Under the pieces are notes generated by a model, which was not told the origin of the DNA, did no database searches, and worked only from the letters and a program-made list of their open reading frames with translations. A program made the position numbers and the translations under genes. From Neisseria sp. oral taxon 014 str. F0314 (lineage in GTDB: Bacteria; Pseudomonadota; Gammaproteobacteria; Burkholderiales; Neisseriaceae), in contig NZ_CP040504.1 in the NCBI RefSeq assembly GCF_005886145.1, positions 620,001 through 684,000 on the forward strand: a DNA stretch of 64,000 nt. The letters are read 5' to 3'. This document shows positions 1-8,492 of the stretch, piece after piece. The first letter of the stretch is position 1; every line of letters starts with the position of its first letter.

Positions 1-859
1 CGGCTTGTTCGGCCAGCGTACACGCGCCCACGGTGGCGGTAAACGCGGTAAAGGCAGCCACATCTTCGGGCTTGGCGCGTTGGATTAAATCTACCGCCGC
101 CACACTGCCTTCGGTTCCGCGGCTGACCTGCCACGGCGTAGCGGCTGCTTTAGATACGCCGCCCACCATATCGCGCCAGCCGTCCAGCCCGCTTTTACCG
201 ACATTGTGCATATTGGCCAGCGCACCAAACACAGATTTCAGCTCCGCCACCAATACGCGCGGGCTGTTCAGCAGGTTCAGGCCGCCGGTGAAGATGCCGT
301 TTACCTGCCCATACAATACGCCCACTACCATTAATACCGTGGCATGAAAAGCATTCCAGCGGCTTTGCGCTTTCTGAATTTTGTTCAAGGCCGTCTGAAA
401 CACCTCGAAGCCCTGCCATGCGGCCAAGTCGGCAAGGAAATCCACTTCGTCGGCCAAGGCTGTCGGCAAGTCGCGGTCAAAAAACGGCGCGGCTTTGACA
501 CTTTGCTTAAAGGTCATCCGCACGGTGCAGTAGTCGGGATTTTCTTCGTTGTGCGCGACCTCGAAATCCGCCACCACGCAATCGGGCACACTGCCGTAAA
601 TCGGGTGGATCAATTCGCCCGCGCCCGTTTCGCGCAATACGTTCAGCAGGTTTTGCAGGCGGCCTTCATAATCTTCGCCCCACAATACGGCGGTCAAAGC
701 CATATCCATCGCAGATACGCCCGTATCTTCGATGTCCGCGCCCTGTACGAACGGGTATTCGTGTTCCGCCAGCGCGTGGGTGCCGCGCAGCGTGTCGTCG
801 ATGACGTCAAAGGTAACGCCCTTGAAGCCCGCATCCAGTAAAGTGTCTTTCCAAGCCAT
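1..859 (-). CDS. Mu gpN-like DNA circularisation/tail protein, C-terminal part missing
   Basis: About 286 codons read open from an ATG at 859 to the window edge, so the C-terminus is off-window. The N-terminus (MAWKDTLLDAGFKG, then a stretch ending EHEYPFVQGADIEDTG) matches the N-terminal domain of the Mu gpN / DNA circularisation family, a tail or baseplate-hub protein of contractile phages. Its start codon overlaps the tape-measure stop (TAATG), which is the Mu order tape measure-N. A DUS lies inside the gene near 388. The + strand open frames here are shadows. Confidence 0.85.
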   Translation of the reverse strand, partial: MAWKDTLLDAGFKGVTFDVIDDTLRGTHALAEHEYPFVQGADIEDTGVSAMDMALTAVLWGEDYEGRLQNLLNVLRETGAGELIHPIYGSVPDCVVADFEVAHNEENPDYCTVRMTFKQSVKAAPFFDRDLPTALADEVDFLADLAAWQGFEVFQTALNKIQKAQSRWNAFHATVLMVVGVLYGQVNGIFTGGLNLLNSPRVLVAELKSVFGALANMHNVGKSGLDGWRDMVGGVSKAAATPWQVSRGTEGSVAAVDLIQRAKPEDVAAFTAFTATVGACTLAEQA

Positions 860-3003
860 TAATTTTTCCTACTGTTGCGTTCTACCGCCTGATTCACATA
901 GGCCATAATGTTGCCGTTTTGCACGGTAACGGTAATCGGAATCGGCTTGCCTGCCGCCGCCTGCATTTGTGCGGCAGCAGCCGTCATCTGTGCCGCCGCG
1001 CCGGTAATCTGCGCTGTTGCCGCCTGATTCTCCGCCGCCGCCTGCACATACTGCTGGCTTGCCTGCTGGTTGGTTTGTGCCGATTGGTTAAGCTGCGCCA
1101 TACTCTCTTTTAAAACAGGACTATCGAGCGGGGCATTATTGCCGCCCAGTTCTTCACGTTTGCGCAGATATTCGGCTTTCGCCCCCGCTGAAAAATCAGG
1201 CAGGATACTTTCCAGCCAAGACGATAATTTAGCAAACGGTTTTGACCATTCCGCATATTTGTCGCGCTGCCCCGCCAAATGGGTTGCCCCGCCCATTACG
1301 GCCAACGGTGCCGCACCGAGCGCGACGGGACCTAGCGAGGAGGCCGAGGGCATCAGGCGGCCGGCCTGTAAGGCCCTGCTGCTTCCTCCGAACAGTTTGG
1401 AAAGCAGGCCGCCGCCCCCAAACATAGAGCTTGTGCCGGCCGCAGCCGATGCGGCCGCCGCGCCGTATCCTACCTGCGTGGCGGTTTGCGCCTGTTCGGG
1501 ATGCCCGCGCATCCATTGTGCGGCCGACTGCATCCAGCCGCCGATGCGGTCGCTGAATTTTTCAAATGCGCCGTATTCGGCTTCTGATTTGGCGAGGGAG
1601 AATTGGGATTTTTTAAACCCCGAACCTTCGGCGACGAATCCGTATGCACCGTCCACCGCACCCGCCGCATTTGTCTGGCCTGCTTGCAGGCGGGTGAGTT
1701 CCTGTTTGTTGTTGACCAATGCCAGCAATGCCATCAATGCCTGACGGTCGGAAACCAGCTTCCCGATGGCCGTGCCGTCTACCAAGGCCTTTTGGTTTTC
1801 CAGCAAAGCCAGCTTGGCTTCATCGCCTTGCGCGGCATTAATCTGTTTCATCAGAGCGGCGGACTTCTTATCCTTGGCCGTGATTTCTCCGACAATGTCC
1901 ACCAGCGCATCAAGCGAGTTCATGCCTGCTGCCTGCCGTTTGTTCATGCTGGCGGTGAAATCGAAACCTTCTTTGCCGTTGATGGTAATTTTTTTGGCTT
2001 TGGTCACAATATCCTGACTGTTGATTTTTGCCAGCAGGTTGACTAGGTTGTTCCCCGCTTCATCGGTATTGCCCGCGGTCATAAACGACAATTGGTTGGC
2101 ATTGAGCAGGCTGGAAAAATTATCCAGCGTCGCGCCCATACCGGCGTTTTTCATTGCAGCCAACTGCTGCGGCAGCCAGCGCGACATGTCTTTCAATTCA
2201 AAACCGCCGTCCGCGCCCGATTGCAACGCACGGTCAAGCAGCGACGGAATATCCGCCTCTTTAAACCCCGCCTGCAACGCCTTGGTTACGATGTTGGCAA
2301 TATCGTTTCCTTCCGTATTGGCGGCGGTGGCGGTTTTCATAACGGTCGGCAGCAGTTTTTTCACGGCTTCGTCGCTCATTGCTCCGCTGGCCACCATTGT
2401 ATTCATGGCTTCCAAAGCGGCATCACGCGTCGTTCCGCCGACATAGGCGGCATCCATGACCGATTTCTTGATTTCCGCCATACCTGCGCGCTTCTCGGCC
2501 ATGCTCTTGCCTGCATACATGGTATTGGCGGCATGACGCAATGATGTGTCAAAGTCCATCGTCCGGTTGACCGGCTGCGCCAACACATAAGCCCCTGCCG
2601 CCGCACCCGCCGCCACGCCGGCCACACCGCGCCCGATTGTCCGGACTCCCGAACCGATACGTTGCAAACGGCTTGCACCGCCGTTGATTTCGGCAGTCAG
2701 CTCGCGTACGCGGCTACGCGTTACCTGTGCAGCCCTCGCCAGTTCGCGTTGCGAAGCCATGCCGCTTTTGGCTAAACGGTTGTAAGCCGCCTGCGTTTGT
2801 TGGATTTCACGGCGGATTTGGTGTTCAGTACGGATGCCCAAACGGGCGGTAGCGCTGTACATCTCTTGATGTTTCAGCTTGACCGCTGCGGCTTTCTGCA
2901 ACTGCCGGCTGCCTGTTTTTTCCGCTTCCGCCGCCAAACGGCGGAGGCCGGGCGTGGCGTTGTCCTTAAACTTAGCAACCAGTTCTACACTATGCTGGCT
3001 CAT
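859..3003 (-). CDS. Phage tail tape measure protein (Mu gp42-like)
   Basis: 714 aa. The N-terminal 110 residues are Lys/Arg-rich and helical. A Gly/Ala-rich hydrophobic stretch follows near residues 127-145, then a TP901-type tape-measure core (regular helices with AANTM, GGTTRDAALEAM), a second Ala/Gly hydrophobic segment near 510-540, and a Gln/Ala-rich helical C-terminus. Tape measures set tail length and form the channel for DNA. It lies between the tail chaperone and gpN as in Mu. Its ATG overlaps the stop of the chaperone extension (ATGA), implying translational coupling. Confidence 0.9.
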   Translation of the reverse strand: MSQHSVELVAKFKDNATPGLRRLAAEAEKTGSRQLQKAAAVKLKHQEMYSATARLGIRTEHQIRREIQQTQAAYNRLAKSGMASQRELARAAQVTRSRVRELTAEINGGASRLQRIGSGVRTIGRGVAGVAAGAAAGAYVLAQPVNRTMDFDTSLRHAANTMYAGKSMAEKRAGMAEIKKSVMDAAYVGGTTRDAALEAMNTMVASGAMSDEAVKKLLPTVMKTATAANTEGNDIANIVTKALQAGFKEADIPSLLDRALQSGADGGFELKDMSRWLPQQLAAMKNAGMGATLDNFSSLLNANQLSFMTAGNTDEAGNNLVNLLAKINSQDIVTKAKKITINGKEGFDFTASMNKRQAAGMNSLDALVDIVGEITAKDKKSAALMKQINAAQGDEAKLALLENQKALVDGTAIGKLVSDRQALMALLALVNNKQELTRLQAGQTNAAGAVDGAYGFVAEGSGFKKSQFSLAKSEAEYGAFEKFSDRIGGWMQSAAQWMRGHPEQAQTATQVGYGAAAASAAAGTSSMFGGGGLLSKLFGGSSRALQAGRLMPSASSLGPVALGAAPLAVMGGATHLAGQRDKYAEWSKPFAKLSSWLESILPDFSAGAKAEYLRKREELGGNNAPLDSPVLKESMAQLNQSAQTNQQASQQYVQAAAENQAATAQITGAAAQMTAAAAQMQAAAGKPIPITVTVQNGNIMAYVNQAVERNSRKN

Positions 3004-3248
3004 TTTTTCTTACGCTTGCTGATAAAGGTTTGGGTCTGACCGCCCGTGGCGACGGATGGTTTGACGCCCGCAGGAATAAACCACGGCATCACTACCGGCG
3101 CGGCGCGGCCGCGCTCGATTAAGTCGGCCTGTTTTAACCAGCCTTCCAGTTCGGGTTGGGTCATGCCGTCGATTTGGGCGGGCGTGATGCCGTATCGGCC
3201 GAGTTTTAAGACGGCGTATCGGTAACGGTCGGCGCGGGGAGCGGGCAA
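3000..3248 (-). CDS. Tail assembly chaperone, frameshift extension (GT-like part)
   Basis: This frame lacks a convincing start of its own (only TTG at 3248) and no ribosome-binding site precedes it, but it is in the -1 frame relative to the upstream chaperone and can be entered at the slippery run at 3254-3260. The fused product would be about 198 aa. The extension is basic and ends in KRKKK. Phage lambda G/GT and Mu gp41 use ribosomal frameshifting at this position, just before the tape measure. Read as an extension rather than an independent gene. Confidence 0.75.
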   Translation of the reverse strand: MPAPRADRYRYAVLKLGRYGITPAQIDGMTQPELEGWLKQADLIERGRAAPVVMPWFIPAGVKPSVATGGQTQTFISKRKKK

Positions 3249-3595
3249 AGCCGCTTTTTTTGCAGCAGCTCTTGCGCCCAGTACAGCGCGTCAAAGTCAG
3301 CAGCAGCCATCTCATCAAGCAGCAAATCAGGTGTCAAAGATTCGGCTGTTAAGCCACCCAATTTATCCAGTGATGCGGCATAGGCGGCAACCAGCCGCGG
3401 CTGGCCTTCAAGTTGCGGATCAATCGCCATGTCCTCGCGCACGGTTAAAAGGTGCATGGAAAAATCATGGTGCATTTCGCCGTCAATCGCACCAATGCCG
3501 TATTTCAGACGGCCGGTAACGGTTTTCAGGTCGGGAGAAACGCGCAATTCGTAATCTCCGATGGCGCGGGTGAGTTCGGGGGAAAATTCAGACAT
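3206..3595 (-). CDS. Tail assembly chaperone, Mu gp41-like
   Basis: 129 aa, acidic, starting MSEFSPELTRAIGDYEL. Position immediately before the tape measure, the small size, and the overlapping out-of-frame partner fit the Mu gp41 / lambda G role: the protein coats the tape measure and helps tube polymerisation. The C-terminus (LQKKRLCPLPAP) is encoded by the slippery A7 run and a stop follows 14 codons later. It is the first gene after a 170-bp gap that holds a conserved promoter-like motif. Confidence 0.8.
   Translation of the reverse strand: MSEFSPELTRAIGDYELRVSPDLKTVTGRLKYGIGAIDGEMHHDFSMHLLTVREDMAIDPQLEGQPRLVAAYAASLDKLGGLTAESLTPDLLLDEMAAADFDALYWAQELLQKKRLCPLPAPTVTDTPS
3254..3260 (-). promoter_or_regulatory. 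Predicted -1 ribosomal frameshift site, A AAA AAG
   Basis: On the coding strand the last codons before the overlap read CTG CAA AAA AAG CGG. This contains the heptamer A AAA AAG in the correct phase for tandem -1 slippage, the same heptamer used in E. coli dnaX. After slippage reading continues GCG GCT TTG CCC into the downstream frame, which stays open to the tape-measure start. A weak GCGG/CCGC pairing is possible downstream; no strong pseudoknot was seen. Confidence 0.75.
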
Positions 3596-3653
3596 AAAAA
3601 AGCCCTTAAACGTTGGTTAAACCTTGTATAAATCAAGGCTTGATTGTCGCTTA

Positions 3654-3689
3654 AGGGTTATAGCTCCGAAATTTGTCGGATGTCAGGCA
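3654..3689 (-). promoter_or_regulatory. Candidate late promoter upstream of the tail chaperone
   Basis: On the minus strand TGCCTGACAT (3689-3680) is followed after an 18-bp spacer from CTGACA by TATAAC, a plausible -35/-10 pair about 85 bp before the start at 3595. The TGYCTGACAT motif recurs upstream of the protease gene and the amidase gene, so it may also be an activator (Mor) site. Promoter activity is inferred only. Confidence 0.45.
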
Positions 3690-3763
3690 AAATACAAAAT
3701 GACGCTAAGAATATGCTGTGATACTATCATTTCCCCTACATAAAGATATAAAGGAAAACTTCC

Positions 3764-3943
3764 ATGAAACATTTATTTTTATTGGTAATAGTGGCAACAG
3801 TCGGCATCGGTTCTGCCGAGGCGCGCGGCAGAGAACCCTGTTCCGGCAGTAAAGGCGGCATCAAAGCCTGTACGGCAGACGGAAAGTTCCTATGTAAAGA
3901 TGGTACTTTAAGCAAATCCAAAAAGATATGCAGTAGTCGATAA
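3764..3943 (+). CDS. Small secreted Cys-rich protein (prophage cargo)
   Basis: 59 aa on the strand opposite to all late genes. A good ribosome-binding site (AAAGGAAAAC) ends about 5 nt before the ATG. Residues 1-20 are a typical signal peptide ([20 protein letters not shown]). The mature 39-residue peptide has four Cys (26, 36, 44, 56) and many Lys/Gly, with motifs [17 protein letters not shown] and SKKIC, suggesting two disulphides. It has its own terminator. The layout is that of a moron expressed from the lysogen; function not known. Similar small secreted proteins occur in other Mu-like prophages as far as I recall. Confidence 0.8.
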   Translation: MKHLFLLVIVATVGIGSAEARGREPCSGSKGGIKACTADGKFLCKDGTLSKSKKICSSR

Positions 3944-3956
3944 ATATCTCGTAAAA

Positions 3957-3976
3957 AACCCGCAATCATGCGGGTT
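3957..3976. terminator. Bidirectional intrinsic terminator
   Basis: AACCCGC / GCGGGTT stem with a 6-nt loop, followed by TTTTAT on + and TTTTTT on -. It separates the convergent end of the + strand cargo gene from the tail tube gene and could stop transcription from both sides. Confidence 0.8.
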
Positions 3977-3983
3977 TTATAAT

Positions 3984-4358
3984 TTACTCCAACACCTTCC
4001 GAATCGCAAAACCGGTCACATCCACCACCAATTCATTATCCACGGTATAGCTGTCGCCCGCTTCGGTGGCGCAGAAGCCGAGGTACGATGTCGGACGCGC
4101 GCCTTCCACGTCGGGAACTAGGCTGATTTTGGCGTCGTCGATCTTTGCCCAGTCCACCGCCGTGCCGTCAGTCGGCACCACGGCGGTAAAGGTAATGTCG
4201 TATTGGCCGACACCGCGGGTAAATCCTTTGACGCGGCGGGTGCGGTTCATGGTTTTCACAGGCTTTTTGCCGGTGTTGTCTTTCACGTCGATTTTGGTTA
4301 CTTCGACTTCGTTTGCGCCCAGATAGAGGATGACGCTGCCAACGTATTCGGTACTCAT
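3984..4358 (-). CDS. Tail tube protein, Mu gpM-like
   Basis: 124 aa, starting MSTEYVGSVILYLGANEVEV, beta-rich with no membrane segment. Size and position directly downstream of the sheath gene match the Mu tail tube protein (gpM), which polymerises inside the contractile sheath. It is the last gene before the bidirectional terminator, so this transcript appears to stop here and the chaperone/tape-measure unit restarts separately. Family assignment rests mainly on synteny and length. Confidence 0.8.
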   Translation of the reverse strand: MSTEYVGSVILYLGANEVEVTKIDVKDNTGKKPVKTMNRTRRVKGFTRGVGQYDITFTAVVPTDGTAVDWAKIDDAKISLVPDVEGARPTSYLGFCATEAGDSYTVDNELVVDVTGFAIRKVLE

Positions 4359-4371
4359 GTTTCAGCCTTTC

Positions 4372-5799
4372 TTACAAATATAAATCTACAACCATACCTA
4401 CTACATGCAGGCCGTTGACGACATCGCTGGGAATGCGGCAGTTCAACATGCCGGTGTTTTGCAGGTCGCGTTCCACAATCAGTTTCGGCAGGTTTTCTTC
4501 CACGCGCTCCAAAATTTCCAGCTCTTCGCAGCGCATCAATACGTCAATCAGTTCGCTGCGCACGCGCGGCGGGGTGCGGTCGCTCAATTTGTCGCGCGGG
4601 AATCTTAGGGCGATGCGGTCGACGCAGGCGCGGCTTACATAAATCAGGGTGCGCACGGTGGTCACGTCGAGCAGGCTTTCGTCTGCCGTGCCGTTGGCGG
4701 TTTTGGTGTAGGTGGTGATGGCGCGCACGATTTGCGCCTGCGTACCGGCCGGACTGGTTTCAATCGGGGTAACGCCGTTATAAAGGGCGTTTTCCTGCTC
4801 GGTGCGCATGGTTTTGTCTTTGCTTTCGCACACGCCGATGCTGTTTAAGGCCAGCGTGTTCAACGGGCGGGCGGGGTCTTCTTCGCTCGCCATCACGGCG
4901 GCAAAGGCGGCGGCCAGCTCGCAAGGCAGGCTGGGTGTGCCGCGATACCACGCGCTGACGATATGGCCGTGGTTCAGACGGCCTGCCAAGGTGGTGGCTT
5001 GCGCCAGCGTACCAGTTTGGCCGTATACGCCGATTGCCCAGCGTTTTTCCATCGGACTGGCTACGGTATCCAAATGGGCACGCAGTTTCAGCAGGTTGGT
5101 TTCGTCGTTGATACCGCAGGCAACGATGTGGTGGCCTTCGGCGACCACGGCATTGAGCGCGGCGGCAATATCGGGATTGGCATCGCCGCCCGTCATGGCG
5201 GTAACGGCGGCGGTAATGCCTTCGGCGGTATTGCTGGTTTTGATGCGGATGGCGTTGCCGGCCGTACCTTTGTTTTTGGCGGTAAGCGTCACCACTGCTT
5301 CGGCAACGGTGGCGGTAACCGGCAAATCGGGTACGGCATCGATGGCGGCTTTGACGGCGGCGGCAACGGTGGCTGCGGTGTCTTCGGCACCGATGCCGAT
5401 GGTTAAAGTGTCGGCATTGGCAATGCTCACACGCAACACGCCTTGGGTATTGGCAGTACCGCTCAGGGTGATTTTGCCGGCGGCGGCCACTCCGGCCTTG
5501 TTGTCGGCTACGGTAATCAGGCTTAAATCGGCATAGGCATAGGCTTTAATCGCGGCGGTAACCATCAGGTGCGCCATGCTGCCTGCGCCGTATTTGGCGG
5601 CCGCATCGGCGGCGGAAAACACGTTCTCCAGCTCGGTAAGCTCACCCAAGGCGGGATTGTTGTGCTGCGCCACAATCAACACGCGCTGTTTGTTGGTGGG
5701 CAGGTTGCGCACGGCCAGCTTGGTGTTCCACTCGGCGTACACGCCCGGCTTGCGGGTGCTGGCGGGGATTTTTTCGAAATTGATGTTTGCGGATGCCAT
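4372..5799 (-). CDS. Contractile tail sheath protein, Mu gpL-like
   Basis: 475 aa. The N-terminus (ASANINFEKIPASTRKPGVYAEWN) and the C-terminal stretch with RDLQNTGMLNCRIPSDVVNGLHVV are characteristic of Mu-type sheath proteins. The central part, about residues 100-210, is Ala/Thr-rich and repetitive (AAVKAAIDAV, ADTLTIGIG) and reads like an inserted beta domain. The sheath contracts around the tube (gpM) to drive DNA injection. The start overlaps the previous stop by one base. Confidence 0.92.
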   Translation of the reverse strand: MASANINFEKIPASTRKPGVYAEWNTKLAVRNLPTNKQRVLIVAQHNNPALGELTELENVFSAADAAAKYGAGSMAHLMVTAAIKAYAYADLSLITVADNKAGVAAAGKITLSGTANTQGVLRVSIANADTLTIGIGAEDTAATVAAAVKAAIDAVPDLPVTATVAEAVVTLTAKNKGTAGNAIRIKTSNTAEGITAAVTAMTGGDANPDIAAALNAVVAEGHHIVACGINDETNLLKLRAHLDTVASPMEKRWAIGVYGQTGTLAQATTLAGRLNHGHIVSAWYRGTPSLPCELAAAFAAVMASEEDPARPLNTLALNSIGVCESKDKTMRTEQENALYNGVTPIETSPAGTQAQIVRAITTYTKTANGTADESLLDVTTVRTLIYVSRACVDRIALRFPRDKLSDRTPPRVRSELIDVLMRCEELEILERVEENLPKLIVERDLQNTGMLNCRIPSDVVNGLHVVGMVVDLYL

Positions 5800-5987
5800 T
5801 ATTTGCTGCCTTTCGCGGGTTGGGTGTCTTCGGTTACGACCACAAGGTCGCCGTATTCGATACAGCGGCGGTAATAGGCGGCATCGGGTACAGTAACGGT
5901 TTCTTGGTCGGTAATGTATTCATGTGGTTTACCGGCCAGCGGCACTTGCAGGCCGTCGGCGGCGCGTACTTTAATGGTTTCGTTCAT
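5799..5987 (-). CDS. DUF2635 protein (Mu gp38-like)
   Basis: 62 aa. MNETIKVRAADGLQVPLAG and a DAAYYRRCIEYGDLV segment are typical of the DUF2635 proteins found between gp37 and the sheath in Mu-like phages. The exact role is unknown. It overlaps its neighbours at both ends. Confidence 0.8.
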   Translation of the reverse strand: MNETIKVRAADGLQVPLAGKPHEYITDQETVTVPDAAYYRRCIEYGDLVVVTEDTQPAKGSK

Positions 5988-6652
5988 GGTTTCACCTTGG
6001 TTTCAACGGTGGCCGCCATATCGGCGGGTTGGTCGAGGTTTTTCGGCGGGATACGCAATTCAAGGTTCACGCCTTTAAAGTCGGGATGTTCGGGTTCGGT
6101 GCGGCCTTGGTATTCGGATACGTCGGCATATACTTTCGCCTGTTGGCCGTCTGAAACCGCAGGCCGCGGCCAATCGCCGTCTTGCAGCGCGTCTTCAAAC
6201 CAATACGTTTCAAATTCCAGCGCAAACACACTGACGGCGTCTTGCTCCATTTGGCGGCTGAACAGGCTTTTGGCCGCCCCCGGTTGCAGACGGCCTATCT
6301 GCAAGCCCAACGATTGATTGGTCAGCAGGTGGCGGACGGTCTGCATCAGGCGGTAGGTGCCGACATCATGGCGGTGCAGGCCGCCGAAACGGCTGTCTGC
6401 CTCGCTGCCGCTGGCACGGTCTCCCACCAATACCGTGAATTGGCCAATCGCTTTAAAACGGCTGCCGCGCGTGTCGTGGCGGACGGTGTCTTTGATACCG
6501 GCAAACATGATCCACACGGCGGGGAACTGGTTGACCACCTGCGCCAAACCTTCGCCGTCAAACTCCCCGCCGTAAGTAAAGACACCCGTTACCATTTGGC
6601 CGAGGCCGTCTGAAAGCCGCTGCCTGATGGCTTGTTCAATAGACGCTATCAC
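5984..6652 (-). CDS. DUF1834 protein (Mu gp37-like)
   Basis: 222 aa, beginning MIASIEQAIRQRLSDGLGQMV. It matches the Mu gp37 / DUF1834 family in length and place between gp36 and gp38; these are probably head-tail connector or tail terminator-type components. It overlaps the upstream gene by 17 bp and the downstream gene by 4 bp. Two DUS cores lie within the gene (6150 and 6607), read as protein in frame. Confidence 0.82.
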   Translation of the reverse strand: MIASIEQAIRQRLSDGLGQMVTGVFTYGGEFDGEGLAQVVNQFPAVWIMFAGIKDTVRHDTRGSRFKAIGQFTVLVGDRASGSEADSRFGGLHRHDVGTYRLMQTVRHLLTNQSLGLQIGRLQPGAAKSLFSRQMEQDAVSVFALEFETYWFEDALQDGDWPRPAVSDGQQAKVYADVSEYQGRTEPEHPDFKGVNLELRIPPKNLDQPADMAATVETKVKP

Positions 6653-7061
6653 GGCCGAACACCTTTTCCTGTGTGGTAAACATCACGCCGTTGCCTTGTA
6701 CGGCGGGCTTTTCGCCTGCGGGTTCGGTAACGCCCAAGCCGACTTTCCCCGCCGCCACCAGTTGCAGGAACTTCACTGCCGCTTCATAGCGGTGCACGAT
6801 GTCTTCGGTGAGCTGCCGTTTGCCGGTACACAAGCGGTACACCGCAATATCGCAGCAATACACGGTTAAGATGCGCAGCGGCTTGGGTAGCGGCAGGGTA
6901 TAGCGGTTCATCAGATAGCCGTCGATTTCGGCGGCGGCATCATCCAAAGCCTGCTGTGCGATGGTTTCGTCCACCACGCCCTTGCGGGACAAGTCGGTCA
7001 GGCCGGTGATGGTGGCTTCGCCGAAACGCGCCACCAAATCGGCAACGGCGGCGTAGCTCAT
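6636..7061 (-). CDS. DUF1320 protein (Mu gp36-like)
   Basis: 141 aa, starting MSYAAVADLVARFGE with the helical block DDAAAEIDGYLMNRY and LPKPLRILTVYCCDIAVYRLC. This is the pattern of the Mu gp36 / DUF1320 head-tail connector family (adaptor-like helical proteins). It overlaps gp35 by 4 bp (ATGA). Confidence 0.85.
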   Translation of the reverse strand: MSYAAVADLVARFGEATITGLTDLSRKGVVDETIAQQALDDAAAEIDGYLMNRYTLPLPKPLRILTVYCCDIAVYRLCTGKRQLTEDIVHRYEAAVKFLQLVAAGKVGLGVTEPAGEKPAVQGNGVMFTTQEKVFGRDSVY

Positions 7062-7531
7062 GATGCGTCCGTCGGCAGGGCTTCGCGCGCTTCAACCATA
7101 CGGTCGCCAATCAGACGCTCAAAGTCGGCGGGTTCGAAGTCGGCACGGCGCACAAACGTCCAGTGCGGCTGTACATGGTAGCCGGCGCGGAAAAACGCAT
7201 GGCCGTGTTTACTCTTAATCGCCACCACTTCGGCATCTACGGCGGGTGCTCCGCTGCCGGTGTAAAAGGCGGCTTCCGCTTCAGGTGTCAAAGTTTCGCC
7301 GTCTGAAATGCCGCCGGGTGCAAGGCCGGCTTCAAGCAGCCTTTCCAATTCGGCATTGCGCTCTTGCGCGGCGGCCAACTCTGCCTGCGCTACCTGAATT
7401 TCGGCATTGGCTTTGTCTAATTCGGCTCTCAAGGCTTCAATCTCGGCCTGTAAGGCAGCAGTTACGGTTACCTCTTCCGGTTTGACATCGACGGTCGCGC
7501 CAACTTCCTGTCCGGTTTTTTCTTTTGCCAT
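7058..7531 (-). CDS. Mu gp35-like protein with N-terminal coiled coil
   Basis: 157 aa. Residues about 25-70 form a clear coiled coil rich in Ala, Glu and Leu (AEIEALRAELDKANAEIQ). The second half (residues 95-150: VVAIKSKHGHAFFRAGYHVQPHW) is the conserved part of the gp35 / HI1506-type family of Mu-like phages. A head-associated role is inferred from its place right after the major capsid gene. Confidence 0.75.
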   Translation of the reverse strand: MAKEKTGQEVGATVDVKPEEVTVTAALQAEIEALRAELDKANAEIQVAQAELAAAQERNAELERLLEAGLAPGGISDGETLTPEAEAAFYTGSGAPAVDAEVVAIKSKHGHAFFRAGYHVQPHWTFVRRADFEPADFERLIGDRMVEAREALPTDAS

Positions 7532-7568
7532 TTTCTATCCCTTCCGGCGGGCTGTGCCCGCCTGTTCG

Positions 7569-8471
7569 TTACAGCAACCAAGGCGATACGATGACTTTCG
7601 CCTTGCCTTTGTTCGGGTTGTACGCGCCGTTGGCCAGGCGGTCGCCTTCCACCAGCTCTTTGGCCGCATTTTCCAAAGCAGGCGGTACCAGCAGCACATT
7701 CGGGCGGATGGCCAGCGGTCTGCCGCCGTCGCCTTTCAGGCTCACCATCGCGTTGTAGGCTTTCTCGAAACCGGCAGCGTCCAGTTTCTCTTGCGATTTC
7801 GCCGCCATCTGCCAGAAGCCCAAGCCCACGTTGCAACGGCCGTCCACGCCGTAGCGGTATTCGTTGCGCATGAATACGCCTTCGTCGGTATCGGCGGTCA
7901 TGGCGGTAAACTGCTTCGCTTTACGCTCTTGGTAAATCAACGGTTTCAGGGCGCGGGTAGTGTCCAGCAGATACCAGGCCGCTTCGCTGCCGGCGAAAAT
8001 ATTGGATACGGTACTGGCTTGACCGGTGCCGTCCACTTTTTCATACACGGGATGGTCGGTATCAAAGAAGTTCTGACCGTCGTAACACAACGTGGCGTGT
8101 GCATTTTTCAGCAAGGCAAACACCAATTCGTCGGGATGTACCGCCGAAGCGCGGCCCATCTCGGTCATCATCGGCGCGTAAATGCCGACGTTGTCGTCTT
8201 CGATGTCGTTGCGGTTGACCTTGACCGAGCTTTCAAAATGTTTGTTGGTGATGGCATAGCCGTGCGCCTTCATATCTTGGAATACGCGGTCGCCCACCCA
8301 TTCGCGGAAAGCGGGCCATTGGCCGAGCCAGCCGTAAGTATTGGACGCAGTGGAAGACGGAATGACGGTGGCGATTTCCTTGTATTGGCTTTCCGCCATT
8401 TTCAGGCCGTCTTGGAAATTCTTTTTAAAGCCGGTGAACAGGGCTTTTAAGGTGTCTGGTGTGATAATCAT
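7569..8471 (-). CDS. Major head (capsid) protein, Mu gpT-like
   Basis: 300 aa, N-terminus MIITPDTLKALFTGFKKNFQDGL, with TVIPSSTASNTYGWLGQWPAFREW and NVLLVPPALENAAKELV motifs typical of Mu gpT, which forms the icosahedral shell. It follows the protease/scaffold gene as in Mu. Full family length, no interruption. Confidence 0.93.
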   Translation of the reverse strand: MIITPDTLKALFTGFKKNFQDGLKMAESQYKEIATVIPSSTASNTYGWLGQWPAFREWVGDRVFQDMKAHGYAITNKHFESSVKVNRNDIEDDNVGIYAPMMTEMGRASAVHPDELVFALLKNAHATLCYDGQNFFDTDHPVYEKVDGTGQASTVSNIFAGSEAAWYLLDTTRALKPLIYQERKAKQFTAMTADTDEGVFMRNEYRYGVDGRCNVGLGFWQMAAKSQEKLDAAGFEKAYNAMVSLKGDGGRPLAIRPNVLLVPPALENAAKELVEGDRLANGAYNPNKGKAKVIVSPWLL

Positions 8472-8492
8472 GTTGTCTTTTCCTTTATCGGA

